From Verrucomicrobiota bacterium (lineage in GTDB: Bacteria; Verrucomicrobiota; Verrucomicrobiia; Verrucomicrobiales; Akkermansiaceae), in contig JAPLUI010000245.1 of assembly GCA_026397725.1 (NCBI GenBank), positions 1 to 62,106 of the forward strand: a stretch of 62,106 nt of DNA. Reading direction: 5' to 3'. The translations under genes were made by a program, and so were the position numbers. Under the pieces are notes generated by a model. That model searched no databases and had not been told where the DNA came from. It was given only the letters and a program-made list of their open reading frames with translations. Below are positions 26,757 through 36,401 of this stretch, one piece after another (position 1 is the first letter of the stretch; the number at the start of each line of letters is the position of its first letter).

Positions 26757-29225
26757 GTGTCCGCGTTCCCGCTCCGCCTCCTGTCCGCCGCCCTCGCGCT
26801 GGCAGTCGGGGGCGATGCGGCTTGCGCCGACGTCCGCAGCGAGGTGCTGGCCCGTGCCCCGGCGCTGCGGGAAATCATTTTCGCCGTGCGCAAGCCCAAT
26901 GACCGCGATGGCCACTGGTATGCCAACTTCAGCTACTACGGACCCGATGAATCCCGCGTGGCCTATCTGCCCGGCGGACGCCTCTGCAAGCTCGACCTCA
27001 CCAGCGGGCTGGTCACCACCCTGATCGACGACCCGCAAGGCGGCATCCGCGACCCGGTCCTCAACCACGACGCCAGCCGCATCGTGTTTGCCTGGCGCCA
27101 GGGCGCGGGGCCACACTATCACCTCCACGAGTGCCGCCTCGACGGCAGCGGCCTGCGCCAGCTCACCGACGGCCCGTGGGATGACTTCGAGCCCAGCCAC
27201 CTGCCCGACGGCGGCCTCGTCTTCGTCTCGAGCCGCTGCAAACGCTGGGTGGGTTGCTGGCTCACCCAGGTCGCCACCCTCCATCGCTGCGACGCCGACG
27301 GCCGCAACATCGAGCCGCTCTCCGCCAACCTCGAACAGGACAACACCCCGTGGCCACTCCCCGACGGCCGCGTCCTCTATCAGCGCTGGGAATACATCGA
27401 CCGCTCGCAGGTTCACTACCACCACCTCTGGACCACCAATCCGGACGGCACCAACCAGATGATCTACTACGGCAACCAAAGCCCTGGCGTGGTGATGATC
27501 GATGCCAAACCGGTTCCGGCATCCGATCAGGTGGTCAGCATCTTCTCACCCGGCCACGGCCAGAACGAACACGCCGGGCAGGTCGTCACGCTCAGCCCGC
27601 GCCTGGGTCCCGACGACCAGACCGCCGTTCGCGTGATCAACCCCGAGCCGGCCTTCCGCGACCCGTGGGCCTTGGCGAGCGACGCCTTCCTCGTCGCCCG
27701 CGGTCCGGAACTCCTCGCCATGAACGGCAAGGGCGCAACCGCCCCGCTGTTCACTCTATCAGAATCCGAACGCCAGGCCGGGTTCTGGGTTCATGAGCCG
27801 CGCCCGGTGCTGCCGCGCCCACTGGAAAACATCATCGCCCGCCACAGCGACCCGGCCCAGGCGACCGGCAGGCTGATTCTCTCCAACATCCTTGATGGCC
27901 GCAACATGCAGGGCGTCAAACCCGGCGAAATCCGCAAGCTGTTAGTCCTCGAGCCGCTCCCGAAACCGGTCAACTACACCGGCGGCATGGACCCGCTCAC
28001 CTACGGCGGCTCGTTCACCCTCGAACGCGTCGTCGGCACCGTGCCGGTCGAGGCGGACGGCTCGGCCTATCTGGAACTGCCCGCCCGCCGCAGCTTCTTC
28101 TTCGTCGCGCTCGATGAACACGACCTCGCGGTGAAGCGGATGCAAAGTTTTCTAACCGTCCAGCCGGGTGAAGTCACCAGTTGCATCGGCTGCCACGAAC
28201 AACGCACCCGCACCAGTCAGCCGCCGCTCAATCTCAAGGCCTTGGAACGCCCGCCAAGCGTGATCACCCCGGTGCCCGGGGTCCCCGAGGTGTTCGACTT
28301 CCCGCGCGACATCCAGCCGATCCTCGACGCCGCTTGTGTCGCTTGCCACGACTACGACCCGAGCGCCAGCGGCGGCCCCTGTGCCGGCAAACTCATTCTA
28401 ACGGGTGATCGCGGGCCGATGTTCAGTCACAGCTATTTCATGCTGACCATCGCCGGGTTGTTTTCCGACGGCCGCAACCGCGCGCAAAGCAACTACGCGC
28501 CGCGCACGCTCGGCTCGGCGGCCAGTCGCTTGCTCCAGCTCATCGACGGCTCCCACTACGGGGCCACCGTCACCCCGCACCAAGCCAGCATGCTGCGCCT
28601 GTGGATCGATGCGGCGGCCACCTATCCGGGCACCTACGCCGCCCTCGGCACCGGCATGATCGGCGGCTACGAGGAGAACCAGCCAGTCCACACCGACCTG
28701 GCATGGCCGAGCACCCGCGCTGCGGCCCAGGTGCTCGAGGCCCGCTGCGCCACCTGTCACTCCGGCAAGGGCGCGCCGCCGCTGCCCCGGGCGCTATCCG
28801 ATGAGCGCGGCACCTCGTTCTGGCAGCCGAAGATCCCCGACCGCACGCACGTCACCAGCCGTCATTTGGTCTTCAACCTCAGCCGCCCGGAGAAATCGAT
28901 GATATTGCTGGCCCCGCTCGCCCGCACGGCCGGCGGCTATCAACTCTGCCGCCGCCCGGACGACCCGGCACCGGTCTTTTCCAGCACCTCGGATCCTGAC
29001 TACCGGAAACTCCTGGCGATGGTCACCGCCGGGAAGCGCGACCTTGACACCATCACCCGCTTCGACATGCCGAACTTCAAGCCACGGGCCGCTTATATCC
29101 GCGAAATGAAGCGCTACGGCATTCTTCCCGCCGAGCTGCCGCCCGGGGCTCCGGTGGACCCCTACCTAACCGATCAGCGTTACTGGCAATCCCTCTGGCA
29201 TCAGCCGACTCCCGCACTTCACTGA
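26757..29225 (+). CDS. secreted propeller / three-heme cytochrome protein (hydrazine-synthase-alpha-like)
   Basis: 822 residues starting with GTG, 12 bases after the MauG-like gene. Signal peptide, then a PD40-like propeller (SRVAYLPGGRLCKLDLTSG, DDFEPSHLPDGGLVFVSSRC, NTPWPLPDGRVLYQRWEY), then three CxxCH motifs: CIGCH (about 476), CVACH (about 527) and CATCH (about 664). The third heme is extra compared with its paralogues, and there is no SUMF1-fold domain. The product is likely periplasmic or surface-exposed and works in electron transfer or oxidation, partnered with the MauG-like neighbour. This functional link is inference from gene order. Confidence 0.8.
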   Translation: MSAFPLRLLSAALALAVGGDAACADVRSEVLARAPALREIIFAVRKPNDRDGHWYANFSYYGPDESRVAYLPGGRLCKLDLTSGLVTTLIDDPQGGIRDPVLNHDASRIVFAWRQGAGPHYHLHECRLDGSGLRQLTDGPWDDFEPSHLPDGGLVFVSSRCKRWVGCWLTQVATLHRCDADGRNIEPLSANLEQDNTPWPLPDGRVLYQRWEYIDRSQVHYHHLWTTNPDGTNQMIYYGNQSPGVVMIDAKPVPASDQVVSIFSPGHGQNEHAGQVVTLSPRLGPDDQTAVRVINPEPAFRDPWALASDAFLVARGPELLAMNGKGATAPLFTLSESERQAGFWVHEPRPVLPRPLENIIARHSDPAQATGRLILSNILDGRNMQGVKPGEIRKLLVLEPLPKPVNYTGGMDPLTYGGSFTLERVVGTVPVEADGSAYLELPARRSFFFVALDEHDLAVKRMQSFLTVQPGEVTSCIGCHEQRTRTSQPPLNLKALERPPSVITPVPGVPEVFDFPRDIQPILDAACVACHDYDPSASGGPCAGKLILTGDRGPMFSHSYFMLTIAGLFSDGRNRAQSNYAPRTLGSAASRLLQLIDGSHYGATVTPHQASMLRLWIDAAATYPGTYAALGTGMIGGYEENQPVHTDLAWPSTRAAAQVLEARCATCHSGKGAPPLPRALSDERGTSFWQPKIPDRTHVTSRHLVFNLSRPEKSMILLAPLARTAGGYQLCRRPDDPAPVFSSTSDPDYRKLLAMVTAGKRDLDTITRFDMPNFKPRAAYIREMKRYGILPAELPPGAPVDPYLTDQRYWQSLWHQPTPALH

Positions 29226-29273
29226 GCACCCTCCACGCCGGTTTATCTATCAGCCTACTCGCCGACCCTCCCG

Positions 29274-32200
29274 ATGATTTCCGCGCCGCTCCGATTCGCT
29301 CCCCCGCAGGTTTTCCTGATGGCGCTGTTGGCATGCGGTGCGCTCGGCATGCCAGCCGCCAGTAGCCGGGCTGGCGACGCGCTCCAAGCGGCAGGCCTGC
29401 CCACCCAGTCGGTTTGGCACACCACCGGTCCGCTTCAGGCCACCGGGCTCAATGAGCCGCTGTTCCCTGAAAGCGGAGTTGATCTCAAGGCGAGCGCGAG
29501 CGACGGCAAGCCGCGGTGGACGGCCATGCCCAAGTGGCTGGACGGCCAGACGATCGGGCTCACGACGCTCGCCGGGACGGCCACCTATCTGTTCCGCACG
29601 ATCGAGTGCCGCGCCGCCGTGAAAGTGCCGGTTGGTTTCGGCAGCGAGGGTGGCATTGAGGTTTGGTTGGGCGGCAAGAAGATCCACTCCAACAAGGGGC
29701 CACGCGCCATGGTGCCCGATCAAAGCAAGGTCACCCTGGACTTGAAGAGCGGCACCAACGACCTGCTGGTGAAGATCTACAACCGGGCGGGCGGCTGCCG
29801 CTTCTATTATTCCGGCCTCGCCGCACCCAGCCTCGCCGTCACCAGTCCGGGGCATGCCCTGCGGCTTTCCATCAGGGAACTCATGACCCGGTTTGGCGCC
29901 AAGTATCCGTCCGGCCAGACCTCTCTGGAGCAGCTCGCGGCCCTGGAAACGGAGCTTGCCGCGCCGGCCGGCGATGCTAACAAAACCGCCGCCTGGCAAG
30001 TCCGCTTTGACGAACTTCAATACCAGGCGCTGGTGCTCGACAATCCCTATCTCGACTTCCAGGAAGTGCTCGCCATCCGCCGTGATCGCAAGACGCTCGG
30101 CCTGCCGCAAAACTGGCAGGGCAACACGAGCCTCAAAGCCAACATGGATAACGAACTGGTTCGCTTCGACGTCAAGGGCAAGGTGCCCGCCACCACCGTT
30201 TACAAACCTGCCGAGCCCTGGTTTGTCGGCGACCTGAACCTCCATTTCGAGGCGGACCGCCTGCTGTTTTCGTCGATCGGCAAGAACCAGCGCTGGCAGG
30301 TCTTCGAGTTGAAGTTGGGGGAAGCGGTGCCGACCGTGGTCACGCCCGAACGAGACGCCGACGTCGATAACTACAACGGCATCTATCTGCCGGATGGCCG
30401 GATCATTTTCGATTCGACCTCGGTGTTTGTGGGCGTGCCCTGTGTGGGCGGCAACGATTATGTGGCGAACCTGCACCTGCTGAGCGCCGATCGGAAGAAC
30501 GTCCGCCGGCTCTGCTTCGAGCAGGACAACGACTGGTATCCGACGGTGCTGCCCGACGGCCGCGTGATGTTCTTGCGCTGGGAATACACCGACTCGGCCC
30601 ACTACTTCAGCCGCGTCCTGATGTCCATGAACCCCGACGGCACCAACCAGATCGAGTACTACGGCAGCAACAGCTACTGGCCTAACAGCACTTTCTACGC
30701 CAAGCCGCTCCCCGGGCAGCCCAACAAGTTTGTCGGCATTGTTTCCGGCCATCACGGCGTGCCCCGCATGGGCGAACTGGTGTTGTTCGACCTGAGCAGC
30801 GGCCGCCAGGAGAACGCCGGCGCGGTGCAGCGGATTCCCGGCCATGGCAAACCGGTCGAGGGTAAGATTCAAGACCAGTTGGCCGGTGACTCGTGGCCGA
30901 AGTTTCTCCATCCGCTGCCCATCGCTGACAAATACTTCCTGGTGGCCAGCCAACCCCGCAACAATGCGAACTGGGGCATCTATCTGGTGGATGTGTTCGA
31001 TAACATGGTGCTGCTGCGCGAGGAACCGGGCTATGCGCTCCTCGAGCCGATTCCACTGAAGAAAACCCCCGTGCCGCCGGTCATTCCCGACAAGGTGAAA
31101 CTGGACGAGAAGATCGCCACGGTGTCCATCCAGGACATCTATGCGGGCCGCGGCATGCCGGGCGTGCCGCGCGGCACCGTCAAGTCGCTGCGGGTCTATC
31201 AATATGAGTATTCCTATCGCAACATGGGCGGCCACTACGCCGTGGGGATGGAAGGCCCCTGGGACGTGCGCCGGCTGTTAGGCACGGTGCCGGTCCATCC
31301 CGACGGTTCGAGTTATTTCGAAATCCCGGCCAACACGCCCGTTTCGTTGCAGCCGCTCGACGCCGAGGGCAAGGCCGTGCAACTCAAGCGCAGTTGGATG
31401 GTGGGCATGCCCGGCGAACGCGTCTCCTGCGTCGGTTGCCACGACAATCAGAACGACGGGGCGGTCGCCGTGAAGCTCACGGCGGCAGCCCAGCAGGCCC
31501 CCGCCAAGCTGCAGCCATGGCACGGCCCGACGCGCGGCTTCAGCTTCATCCGCGAGGTGCAGCCGGTGCTCGACAAGTTCTGCGTCGGCTGCCACGACGG
31601 CAAGGAGGCGGAGCGCCCGCGCTTCGACGACACCGGCGGCCACTTTCCGAAGTCCTACCACGCGTTGCATCCATTCGTGCGGCGCAATGGTCCCGAGGGC
31701 GATTACAACACCCTCACCCCGCTGGAGTTCCACGCCGACACCAGCGACCTCGTGCAGATGCTCCAGAAGGGCCATTACAATGTGAAGCTGGATGCCGAGG
31801 CCTGGGACCGGCTGATTACCTGGATCGACCTGAATGTGCCGGCCTTGGGCACCTGGCGGGAAGTTGGCAGAATCCCGCAGAACTTCGAGCAACGCCGCCA
31901 TGACCTGCGGCAGGAATACGCCGGCATTGATGAGGACATTGAGGCCATCCCCAATCCCTATGTGAAGACCGGGACGTTCATTCAGCCGCCACCGCTGCCG
32001 CCCAAACCGACCGTGCCGAGGGTGCCGGATTGGCCCTTCCCGGCCGCCAAGGCGCAGCAGTTGCAACAGGGCCTGGGCACGACCGGCATGAAACTTGACT
32101 TGGGCGATGGCATCTCGCTGGGCTTGCAACGCATCCCGGCGGGTGAGTTCGCCATGGGCGATGGCAACGGTTACCCCGACGAGTATCCGGTGGCGATGGT

Positions 32201-32915
32201 CGCCATCCGCCAACCCTTCTGGATGGCCACCACCGAGATTTCGTTAGAACAATACCAGCAGTTCAAGGCCGCCCATCGCAACGGTTACTACGACATGCAC
32301 TACAAGGATCAGGTCAAGCCCGGCTATCTGATGGATTTCCCCGCGCTGCCCGCCATCCGCGTGTCGTGGAATGAGGCCATGGCGTTCTGCCGCTGGCTCT
32401 CGCAACGCAGCGGCCAGCACGTCACCCTGCCCACCGAGGCGCAGTGGGAGTGGGCCGCCCGCGCCGGCAGCGACACCCCGCTCTGGTACGGCGATTTGAA
32501 TGCCGACTTCTCCACGGCAGCCAACCTGGGCGACGTTTCGCTGAAGATGCTGGCGGTCAGCGGCGTCGATCCACAACCGATCAAGAACCCCGGCAAGGAC
32601 GTGGATTTCGTGCCCAAGGACGAGCGCTTTGACGATGGCATCCTGCACCTGGCGCCTTGCGGCCACTATGCGGCCAACCCGTGGGGGCTCAAGGACATGT
32701 CCGGCAATGCCGCGGAGTGGACGCGCAGCACCTACCGCCCCTATCCATACCATGCCGCCGCAGAGCAGGACGATGCTACCTCAGCGGCAAAAAAAACCGT
32801 GCGCGGCGGATCGTGGTATGATCGGCCCAAGCACGCCCGTTCCGGTTTCCGCCAAGCCTACCCGGCATGGCAGAAGGTATATAATGTCGGCTTCCGCGTG
32901 ATCGTGGAAGACTGA
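29274..32915 (+). CDS. secreted beta-sandwich / propeller / two-heme / SUMF1-fold protein
   Basis: 1,213 residues. Signal peptide, then an extra N-terminal beta-sandwich (about 90-180; GGIEVWLGGKKIHSN and LKSGTNDLLVKIYNRAGGCRFYYSG), resembling carbohydrate-binding or PA14-type modules. Then follow the same helical part and propeller as the 6717-9866 protein (LPQNWQGNTSLKANMDNEL, LPDGRIIFDSTSVFVGVPCVGG), hemes CVGCH (about 719) and CVGCH (about 769), and a SUMF1-like fold (about 940-1210; GEFAMGDGNGYPDEYP, WGLKDMSGNAAEWTRS, RGGSWYD). The cysteine pair of active formylglycine-generating enzyme is absent after RGGSW. It is the last gene of the heme-propeller cluster. Confidence 0.82.
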   Translation: MISAPLRFAPPQVFLMALLACGALGMPAASSRAGDALQAAGLPTQSVWHTTGPLQATGLNEPLFPESGVDLKASASDGKPRWTAMPKWLDGQTIGLTTLAGTATYLFRTIECRAAVKVPVGFGSEGGIEVWLGGKKIHSNKGPRAMVPDQSKVTLDLKSGTNDLLVKIYNRAGGCRFYYSGLAAPSLAVTSPGHALRLSIRELMTRFGAKYPSGQTSLEQLAALETELAAPAGDANKTAAWQVRFDELQYQALVLDNPYLDFQEVLAIRRDRKTLGLPQNWQGNTSLKANMDNELVRFDVKGKVPATTVYKPAEPWFVGDLNLHFEADRLLFSSIGKNQRWQVFELKLGEAVPTVVTPERDADVDNYNGIYLPDGRIIFDSTSVFVGVPCVGGNDYVANLHLLSADRKNVRRLCFEQDNDWYPTVLPDGRVMFLRWEYTDSAHYFSRVLMSMNPDGTNQIEYYGSNSYWPNSTFYAKPLPGQPNKFVGIVSGHHGVPRMGELVLFDLSSGRQENAGAVQRIPGHGKPVEGKIQDQLAGDSWPKFLHPLPIADKYFLVASQPRNNANWGIYLVDVFDNMVLLREEPGYALLEPIPLKKTPVPPVIPDKVKLDEKIATVSIQDIYAGRGMPGVPRGTVKSLRVYQYEYSYRNMGGHYAVGMEGPWDVRRLLGTVPVHPDGSSYFEIPANTPVSLQPLDAEGKAVQLKRSWMVGMPGERVSCVGCHDNQNDGAVAVKLTAAAQQAPAKLQPWHGPTRGFSFIREVQPVLDKFCVGCHDGKEAERPRFDDTGGHFPKSYHALHPFVRRNGPEGDYNTLTPLEFHADTSDLVQMLQKGHYNVKLDAEAWDRLITWIDLNVPALGTWREVGRIPQNFEQRRHDLRQEYAGIDEDIEAIPNPYVKTGTFIQPPPLPPKPTVPRVPDWPFPAAKAQQLQQGLGTTGMKLDLGDGISLGLQRIPAGEFAMGDGNGYPDEYPVAMVAIRQPFWMATTEISLEQYQQFKAAHRNGYYDMHYKDQVKPGYLMDFPALPAIRVSWNEAMAFCRWLSQRSGQHVTLPTEAQWEWAARAGSDTPLWYGDLNADFSTAANLGDVSLKMLAVSGVDPQPIKNPGKDVDFVPKDERFDDGILHLAPCGHYAANPWGLKDMSGNAAEWTRSTYRPYPYHAAAEQDDATSAAKKTVRGGSWYDRPKHARSGFRQAYPAWQKVYNVGFRVIVED

Positions 32916-32940
32916 GATGCGCTCCATGTCCCCCCCATCA

Positions 32941-32972
32941 ATCCCCTAACACAATCCCCTAACACAATCCCC
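32941..32972. repeat. 13-bp tandem repeat in the adenylate kinase leader
   Basis: ATCCCCTAACACA occurs twice in tandem with a partial third copy, ending six bases before the adenylate kinase ATG. The leader has no purine-rich Shine-Dalgarno sequence, so translation must start some other way or depend on an unstructured C/A-rich leader. Confidence 0.8.
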
Positions 32973-32977
32973 ACCCC

Positions 32978-34147
32978 ATGCTCAACATAGCCCTCTTTGG
33001 CCCCCCGGGCGCCGGTAAAGGCACCCAATCGGAATTCCTGATCAGGAAGTACAACTTGTTCTATATCTCCACCGGAGACCTGTTGCGGCAGGAAATGGCC
33101 GGCAAAACCAAACTGGGACTCGAAGCCCAGAGCATCATTGCCGCCGGCGGCTTGGTTTCCGACGAGATCATCGTGCAGATCATCGAGAAGACCATCATCG
33201 ACAATCCCGGTTCCAACGGCTTCCTGTTCGACGGGTTTCCGCGCACCTACATCCAAGCCTATATCTTGGAGGGCCTGATGCTCAAGCTCAATACTGCGCT
33301 CAACTGTCTGATCAGCATCACCGTGTCGGAAGAGGAATCCGTCAGACGGTTGATGAACCGCGGCATAACCTCGGGCCGCAGCGACGACAACGAATCCGTG
33401 ATCCGCAACCGGCTGCAAGAATACACGCAGAAGACCTTGCCGGTGCTGCAGTTTTACCGGGACAAAGGGATCTATGTGGAAGTGGACGGAGCCGCCGCCA
33501 TCGACGAGGTTCGGCGGCAGGTCACCGGAATCATCAAGAACGAACTCAGCAAGAGCCTCTTCAACGTCGTGTTGTTCGGCTATCCGGGGTCGGGACGCGG
33601 CTCCCAAGGCAAGGCCCTGGCCTCGGAATTCGGCTTGGAGTATGTCGCGACCGGCGCGATGTTGGAACAGGAAATCAGGCAAGGCACCGCCATCGGGACC
33701 CGGATCACGGACCTCTACGAGAACGGCCAACTGGTGCCCGACGAAATCGTCGTGCAGCTCATCGAGAAGAGACTGGCGGATTCAAGGGACGTGAAGGGAT
33801 ATATTTTCAAGGGCTTCCCCCGCACGCTGGTGCAGTCCTACATTCTCGACGGCCTGCTCAAGAAGCACGGTTCGTCGATCTCCAGGATCATCGAAATCAC
33901 AGTCCCCACGCTTGAACTCATCGGGCGACTCGACGAGCGCAGCAAGACCGCCGGCTGCATGCCCTATGACACCAGCACCTCGAAAATCGTGAAGCGCTTG
34001 CAGGAACACGAAACCAAGACGGTTCCGGTGATTGAGAAATACAAGCAACTGCACGAGGTGCTCAAGATCGACGGCCAGGGCACCTTCGAGGAAGTGCTGG
34101 GACGCATTTCAGCCGGACTTGAAGACGGGTTCAAGAGCATGCGCTAG
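32978..34147 (+). CDS. tandem adenylate kinase, second domain degenerate
   Basis: 389 residues made of two adenylate kinase units. Unit 1 (1-190) has an intact P-loop GPPGAGKGTQ, the NMP-binding region STGDLLRQE, DGFPRT and a short lid with SGRSDDNES, so it should interconvert ATP, ADP and AMP. Unit 2 (about 194-389) keeps the overall order but has GYPGSGRGSQG (P-loop Lys-Gly-Thr replaced by Arg-Gly-Ser), KGFPRT in place of DGFPRT and a lid AGCMPYDTS without the catalytic arginine pattern. It is probably non-catalytic and may be structural or regulatory. Normal adenylate kinases are 180-230 residues. Gene symbol adk fits only the first half. Confidence 0.9.
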   Translation: MLNIALFGPPGAGKGTQSEFLIRKYNLFYISTGDLLRQEMAGKTKLGLEAQSIIAAGGLVSDEIIVQIIEKTIIDNPGSNGFLFDGFPRTYIQAYILEGLMLKLNTALNCLISITVSEEESVRRLMNRGITSGRSDDNESVIRNRLQEYTQKTLPVLQFYRDKGIYVEVDGAAAIDEVRRQVTGIIKNELSKSLFNVVLFGYPGSGRGSQGKALASEFGLEYVATGAMLEQEIRQGTAIGTRITDLYENGQLVPDEIVVQLIEKRLADSRDVKGYIFKGFPRTLVQSYILDGLLKKHGSSISRIIEITVPTLELIGRLDERSKTAGCMPYDTSTSKIVKRLQEHETKTVPVIEKYKQLHEVLKIDGQGTFEEVLGRISAGLEDGFKSMR

Positions 34148-34161
34148 GGGAACCTTGCCCT

Positions 34162-34186
34162 GCTCCCTTCCCGCTTGACAGGGAGC
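34162..34186 (+). terminator. hairpin between adk and cstA
   Basis: GCTCCCT (34162-34168) pairs with AGGGAGC (34180-34186) in the 66-bp space after the adenylate kinase gene. No T-run follows, so termination strength is uncertain. Confidence 0.35.
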
Positions 34187-34213
34187 GCGGGGCGGCCCTA
34201 TCCCTGCGCGACG

Positions 34214-36265
34214 ATGTCCGGCTTGATCCGCATTTTGATCTGGTGTGCAGTTGCCGCGCTCGGCGCGTTGGCGGTGGGCGTGACGGCGTTGCAGCGTGCC
34301 GAACCGGTGAACGCGCTGTGGTTGGTGGTGGCCGGGGGGTGTACGTTCGCGGTGAGCTACCGGTTCTACAGCGCGTGGCTGATGGCCAAGGTGCTGAGCA
34401 TCGACCCGACGCGGGCACCGGCCGCCGTGACGCGGGCGGATGGCAAGGATTTCGTGCCGACGCCGCGCTGGATTGTGTTCGGGCACCACTTTGCGGCCAT
34501 CGCCGGACCCGGGCCGCTGGTGGGGCCGGTGCTGGCAGCGCAGTTCGGCTATCTGCCGGGGACGCTATGGATTTTGATTGGGGCCACGCTTGGCGGCGGC
34601 GTGCATGACTCGGTGGTGCTGTTTGCCAGCATGCGGCGGGATGGGAAGTCGCTCGGGCAGATGCTCAAGGAGGAGATTCATCCGTTCATCGGCATCGTGG
34701 CGATGATTTCGCTGCTGGCGATCATGACCGTGCTGCTGGCAGTGCTCGGGTTGGTGGTGGTCAAGGCCTTGGCGGAGAGTCCGTGGGGCCTGTTCACCAT
34801 CACGGCCACCATTCCGCTGGCGATGGTAATGGGCGTGCTGCTGAAGTCCGGTGCGATGCGGGTGACGGGCGTGTCCGTCATTGGCGTGGCCGGCTTGTTG
34901 TTCGCGGTGTGGGCGGGCAAGGAACTGCCGGAGAGTTGGAATCACGCGCTGCGGCTGGACGCGCCCACTCTCGCCTGGGCGATCATGCTCTACGGGTTTG
35001 CGGCATCGGTGTTGCCGGTGTGGTTGTTGCTGGCGCCGCGCGACTACCTGAGCACTTTCATGAAACTCGGCACGGTGGCGGTGCTCGGGGTGTTCATCGT
35101 CATCGCGATGCCACCCTTGCAGATGCCGGCGGTGACGCAGTTCATCGACGGCAGCGGCTTCGTGGTGCCGGGGCCGGTGTTGCCGTTTGTGTGCATCACC
35201 ATCGCCTGCGGGGCGGTGAGCGGCTTTCACGCGCTGATCGCTTCGGGCACCACCCCGAAGTTGTTAGGCCGGGAACAGGACATCCGGCTGGTCGGTTACG
35301 GCGCGATGATCACCGAGATGTTAGTGGCGCTGATGGCCATCATCGCCGCCAGCACCCTGCCGCCAGGCCAGTACCTGGCGATCAATTCACCCATCAACCC
35401 GCGCGATCCGGTGGCCGTCGAGGCCCAGATCCGGAAAATCAATTCCTACGGCCCGATCTATCAGGTGACGCTGCCGCAAATGGAAAAGCTGGCCGCCGAT
35501 CTTCAGGAACCGACGATCATCGGCCGGACCGGCGGGGCGCCGACGTTCGCGGTGGGGATGGCCTCGATGTTCACCCGGGTGATCAGCGGCAAGACGGCGT
35601 TGTCGCTGTGGTATCACTTTGCGATCATGTTTGAGGCCTTGTTCATCCTGACCACGCTGGATGCGGGCACCCGGGTGGGGCGCTTCATTCTGCAAGACCT
35701 GCTGGGGCATGTCTGGCATCCCCTCGGCAACACCGGCAACTGGCTGGGCAACATCAGCGCCACCGGCCTGCTGGTCGCCGCCTGGGGCTTCTTTCTCTAT
35801 CAGGGCGCGATCGATCCCGAAGGCATCGCCAAGAGCCTGTGGCCGATCTTCGGCATCTCCAACCAACTGCTCGCGGTGATCGCCTTCTGTCTCGGGACCA
35901 CGCTGTTGCTCAAGTCCGGCAAGGCACGCTATTGCTGGGTCACGCTGGTGCCGCTGGGGTTTCTAACCACGGTGACCTTCACGGCGGGGTGGCTGAAGAT
36001 CTTCTCGCCGCGGGCCGCCGGGTTTCTGCCCGCCGTCCGCATGCTCGAGGGCCAGTTGGCCGCCGGCGTGCCTGCAGCCAAGCTCAAGGCCGTGGAGAAC
36101 GCCTTGTTCAATGCCCGCCTCGACATCGTCGTGGTCGCGGTTTTCCTCTGCTTCGTGGCGCTCATCACCGCAGGCTGCATCTGGGAATGGTGGCGAATCC
36201 TCAGCGGCTCCAAGCCGGCGGCAATCCATGAGGCACCCTATGTGGCGCTTGGGGACGGAGCCTAG
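34214..36265 (+). CDS. cstA: CstA-type carbon starvation / peptide transporter
   Basis: 683 residues from ATG 34214. Many hydrophobic segments and family motifs: VPTPRWIVFGHHFAAIAGPGPLVGPVLAAQFGYLPG and LGGGVHDSVVLFASMRRDGKSLGQM, and a later SGFHALIASGTTPKLL stretch. CstA-family proteins import peptides (or pyruvate in the BtsT branch) when carbon is scarce. The gene could be co-transcribed with the adenylate kinase 66 bp upstream, though a hairpin lies between them. Start at MSGLIRIL is preferred because the frame upstream has no hydrophobic or family character. Confidence 0.9.
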   Translation: MSGLIRILIWCAVAALGALAVGVTALQRAEPVNALWLVVAGGCTFAVSYRFYSAWLMAKVLSIDPTRAPAAVTRADGKDFVPTPRWIVFGHHFAAIAGPGPLVGPVLAAQFGYLPGTLWILIGATLGGGVHDSVVLFASMRRDGKSLGQMLKEEIHPFIGIVAMISLLAIMTVLLAVLGLVVVKALAESPWGLFTITATIPLAMVMGVLLKSGAMRVTGVSVIGVAGLLFAVWAGKELPESWNHALRLDAPTLAWAIMLYGFAASVLPVWLLLAPRDYLSTFMKLGTVAVLGVFIVIAMPPLQMPAVTQFIDGSGFVVPGPVLPFVCITIACGAVSGFHALIASGTTPKLLGREQDIRLVGYGAMITEMLVALMAIIAASTLPPGQYLAINSPINPRDPVAVEAQIRKINSYGPIYQVTLPQMEKLAADLQEPTIIGRTGGAPTFAVGMASMFTRVISGKTALSLWYHFAIMFEALFILTTLDAGTRVGRFILQDLLGHVWHPLGNTGNWLGNISATGLLVAAWGFFLYQGAIDPEGIAKSLWPIFGISNQLLAVIAFCLGTTLLLKSGKARYCWVTLVPLGFLTTVTFTAGWLKIFSPRAAGFLPAVRMLEGQLAAGVPAAKLKAVENALFNARLDIVVVAVFLCFVALITAGCIWEWWRILSGSKPAAIHEAPYVALGDGA

Positions 36266-36401
36266 CTCATCGAGCCTGCCAGGAAACCGGGCATGATCCA
36301 ACGGGCGGTTCCAAAGTCAATTCCATCGCGGCAGCTTGCCTCCGGGAAAGTGGTGCCGGGTTTCTTGCGGGCCTCCGGGGTCCGGTGGGACGGGAAAACC
36401 A

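Noticed and set aside
29250..31235. Long minus-strand open frames opposite the large plus-strand genes (also 36506-38104 and 38723-40636)
   Set aside because: They mirror confirmed genes, have His/Arg/Gly-rich composition typical of antisense frames in GC-rich DNA, and match no family.
20104..32915. Hydrazine synthesis (anammox) locus
   Set aside because: Only the propeller/heme part resembles the alpha subunit. No beta/gamma subunit, hydroxylamine or hydrazine dehydrogenase is present, and similar proteins are frequent in non-anammox PVC genomes.
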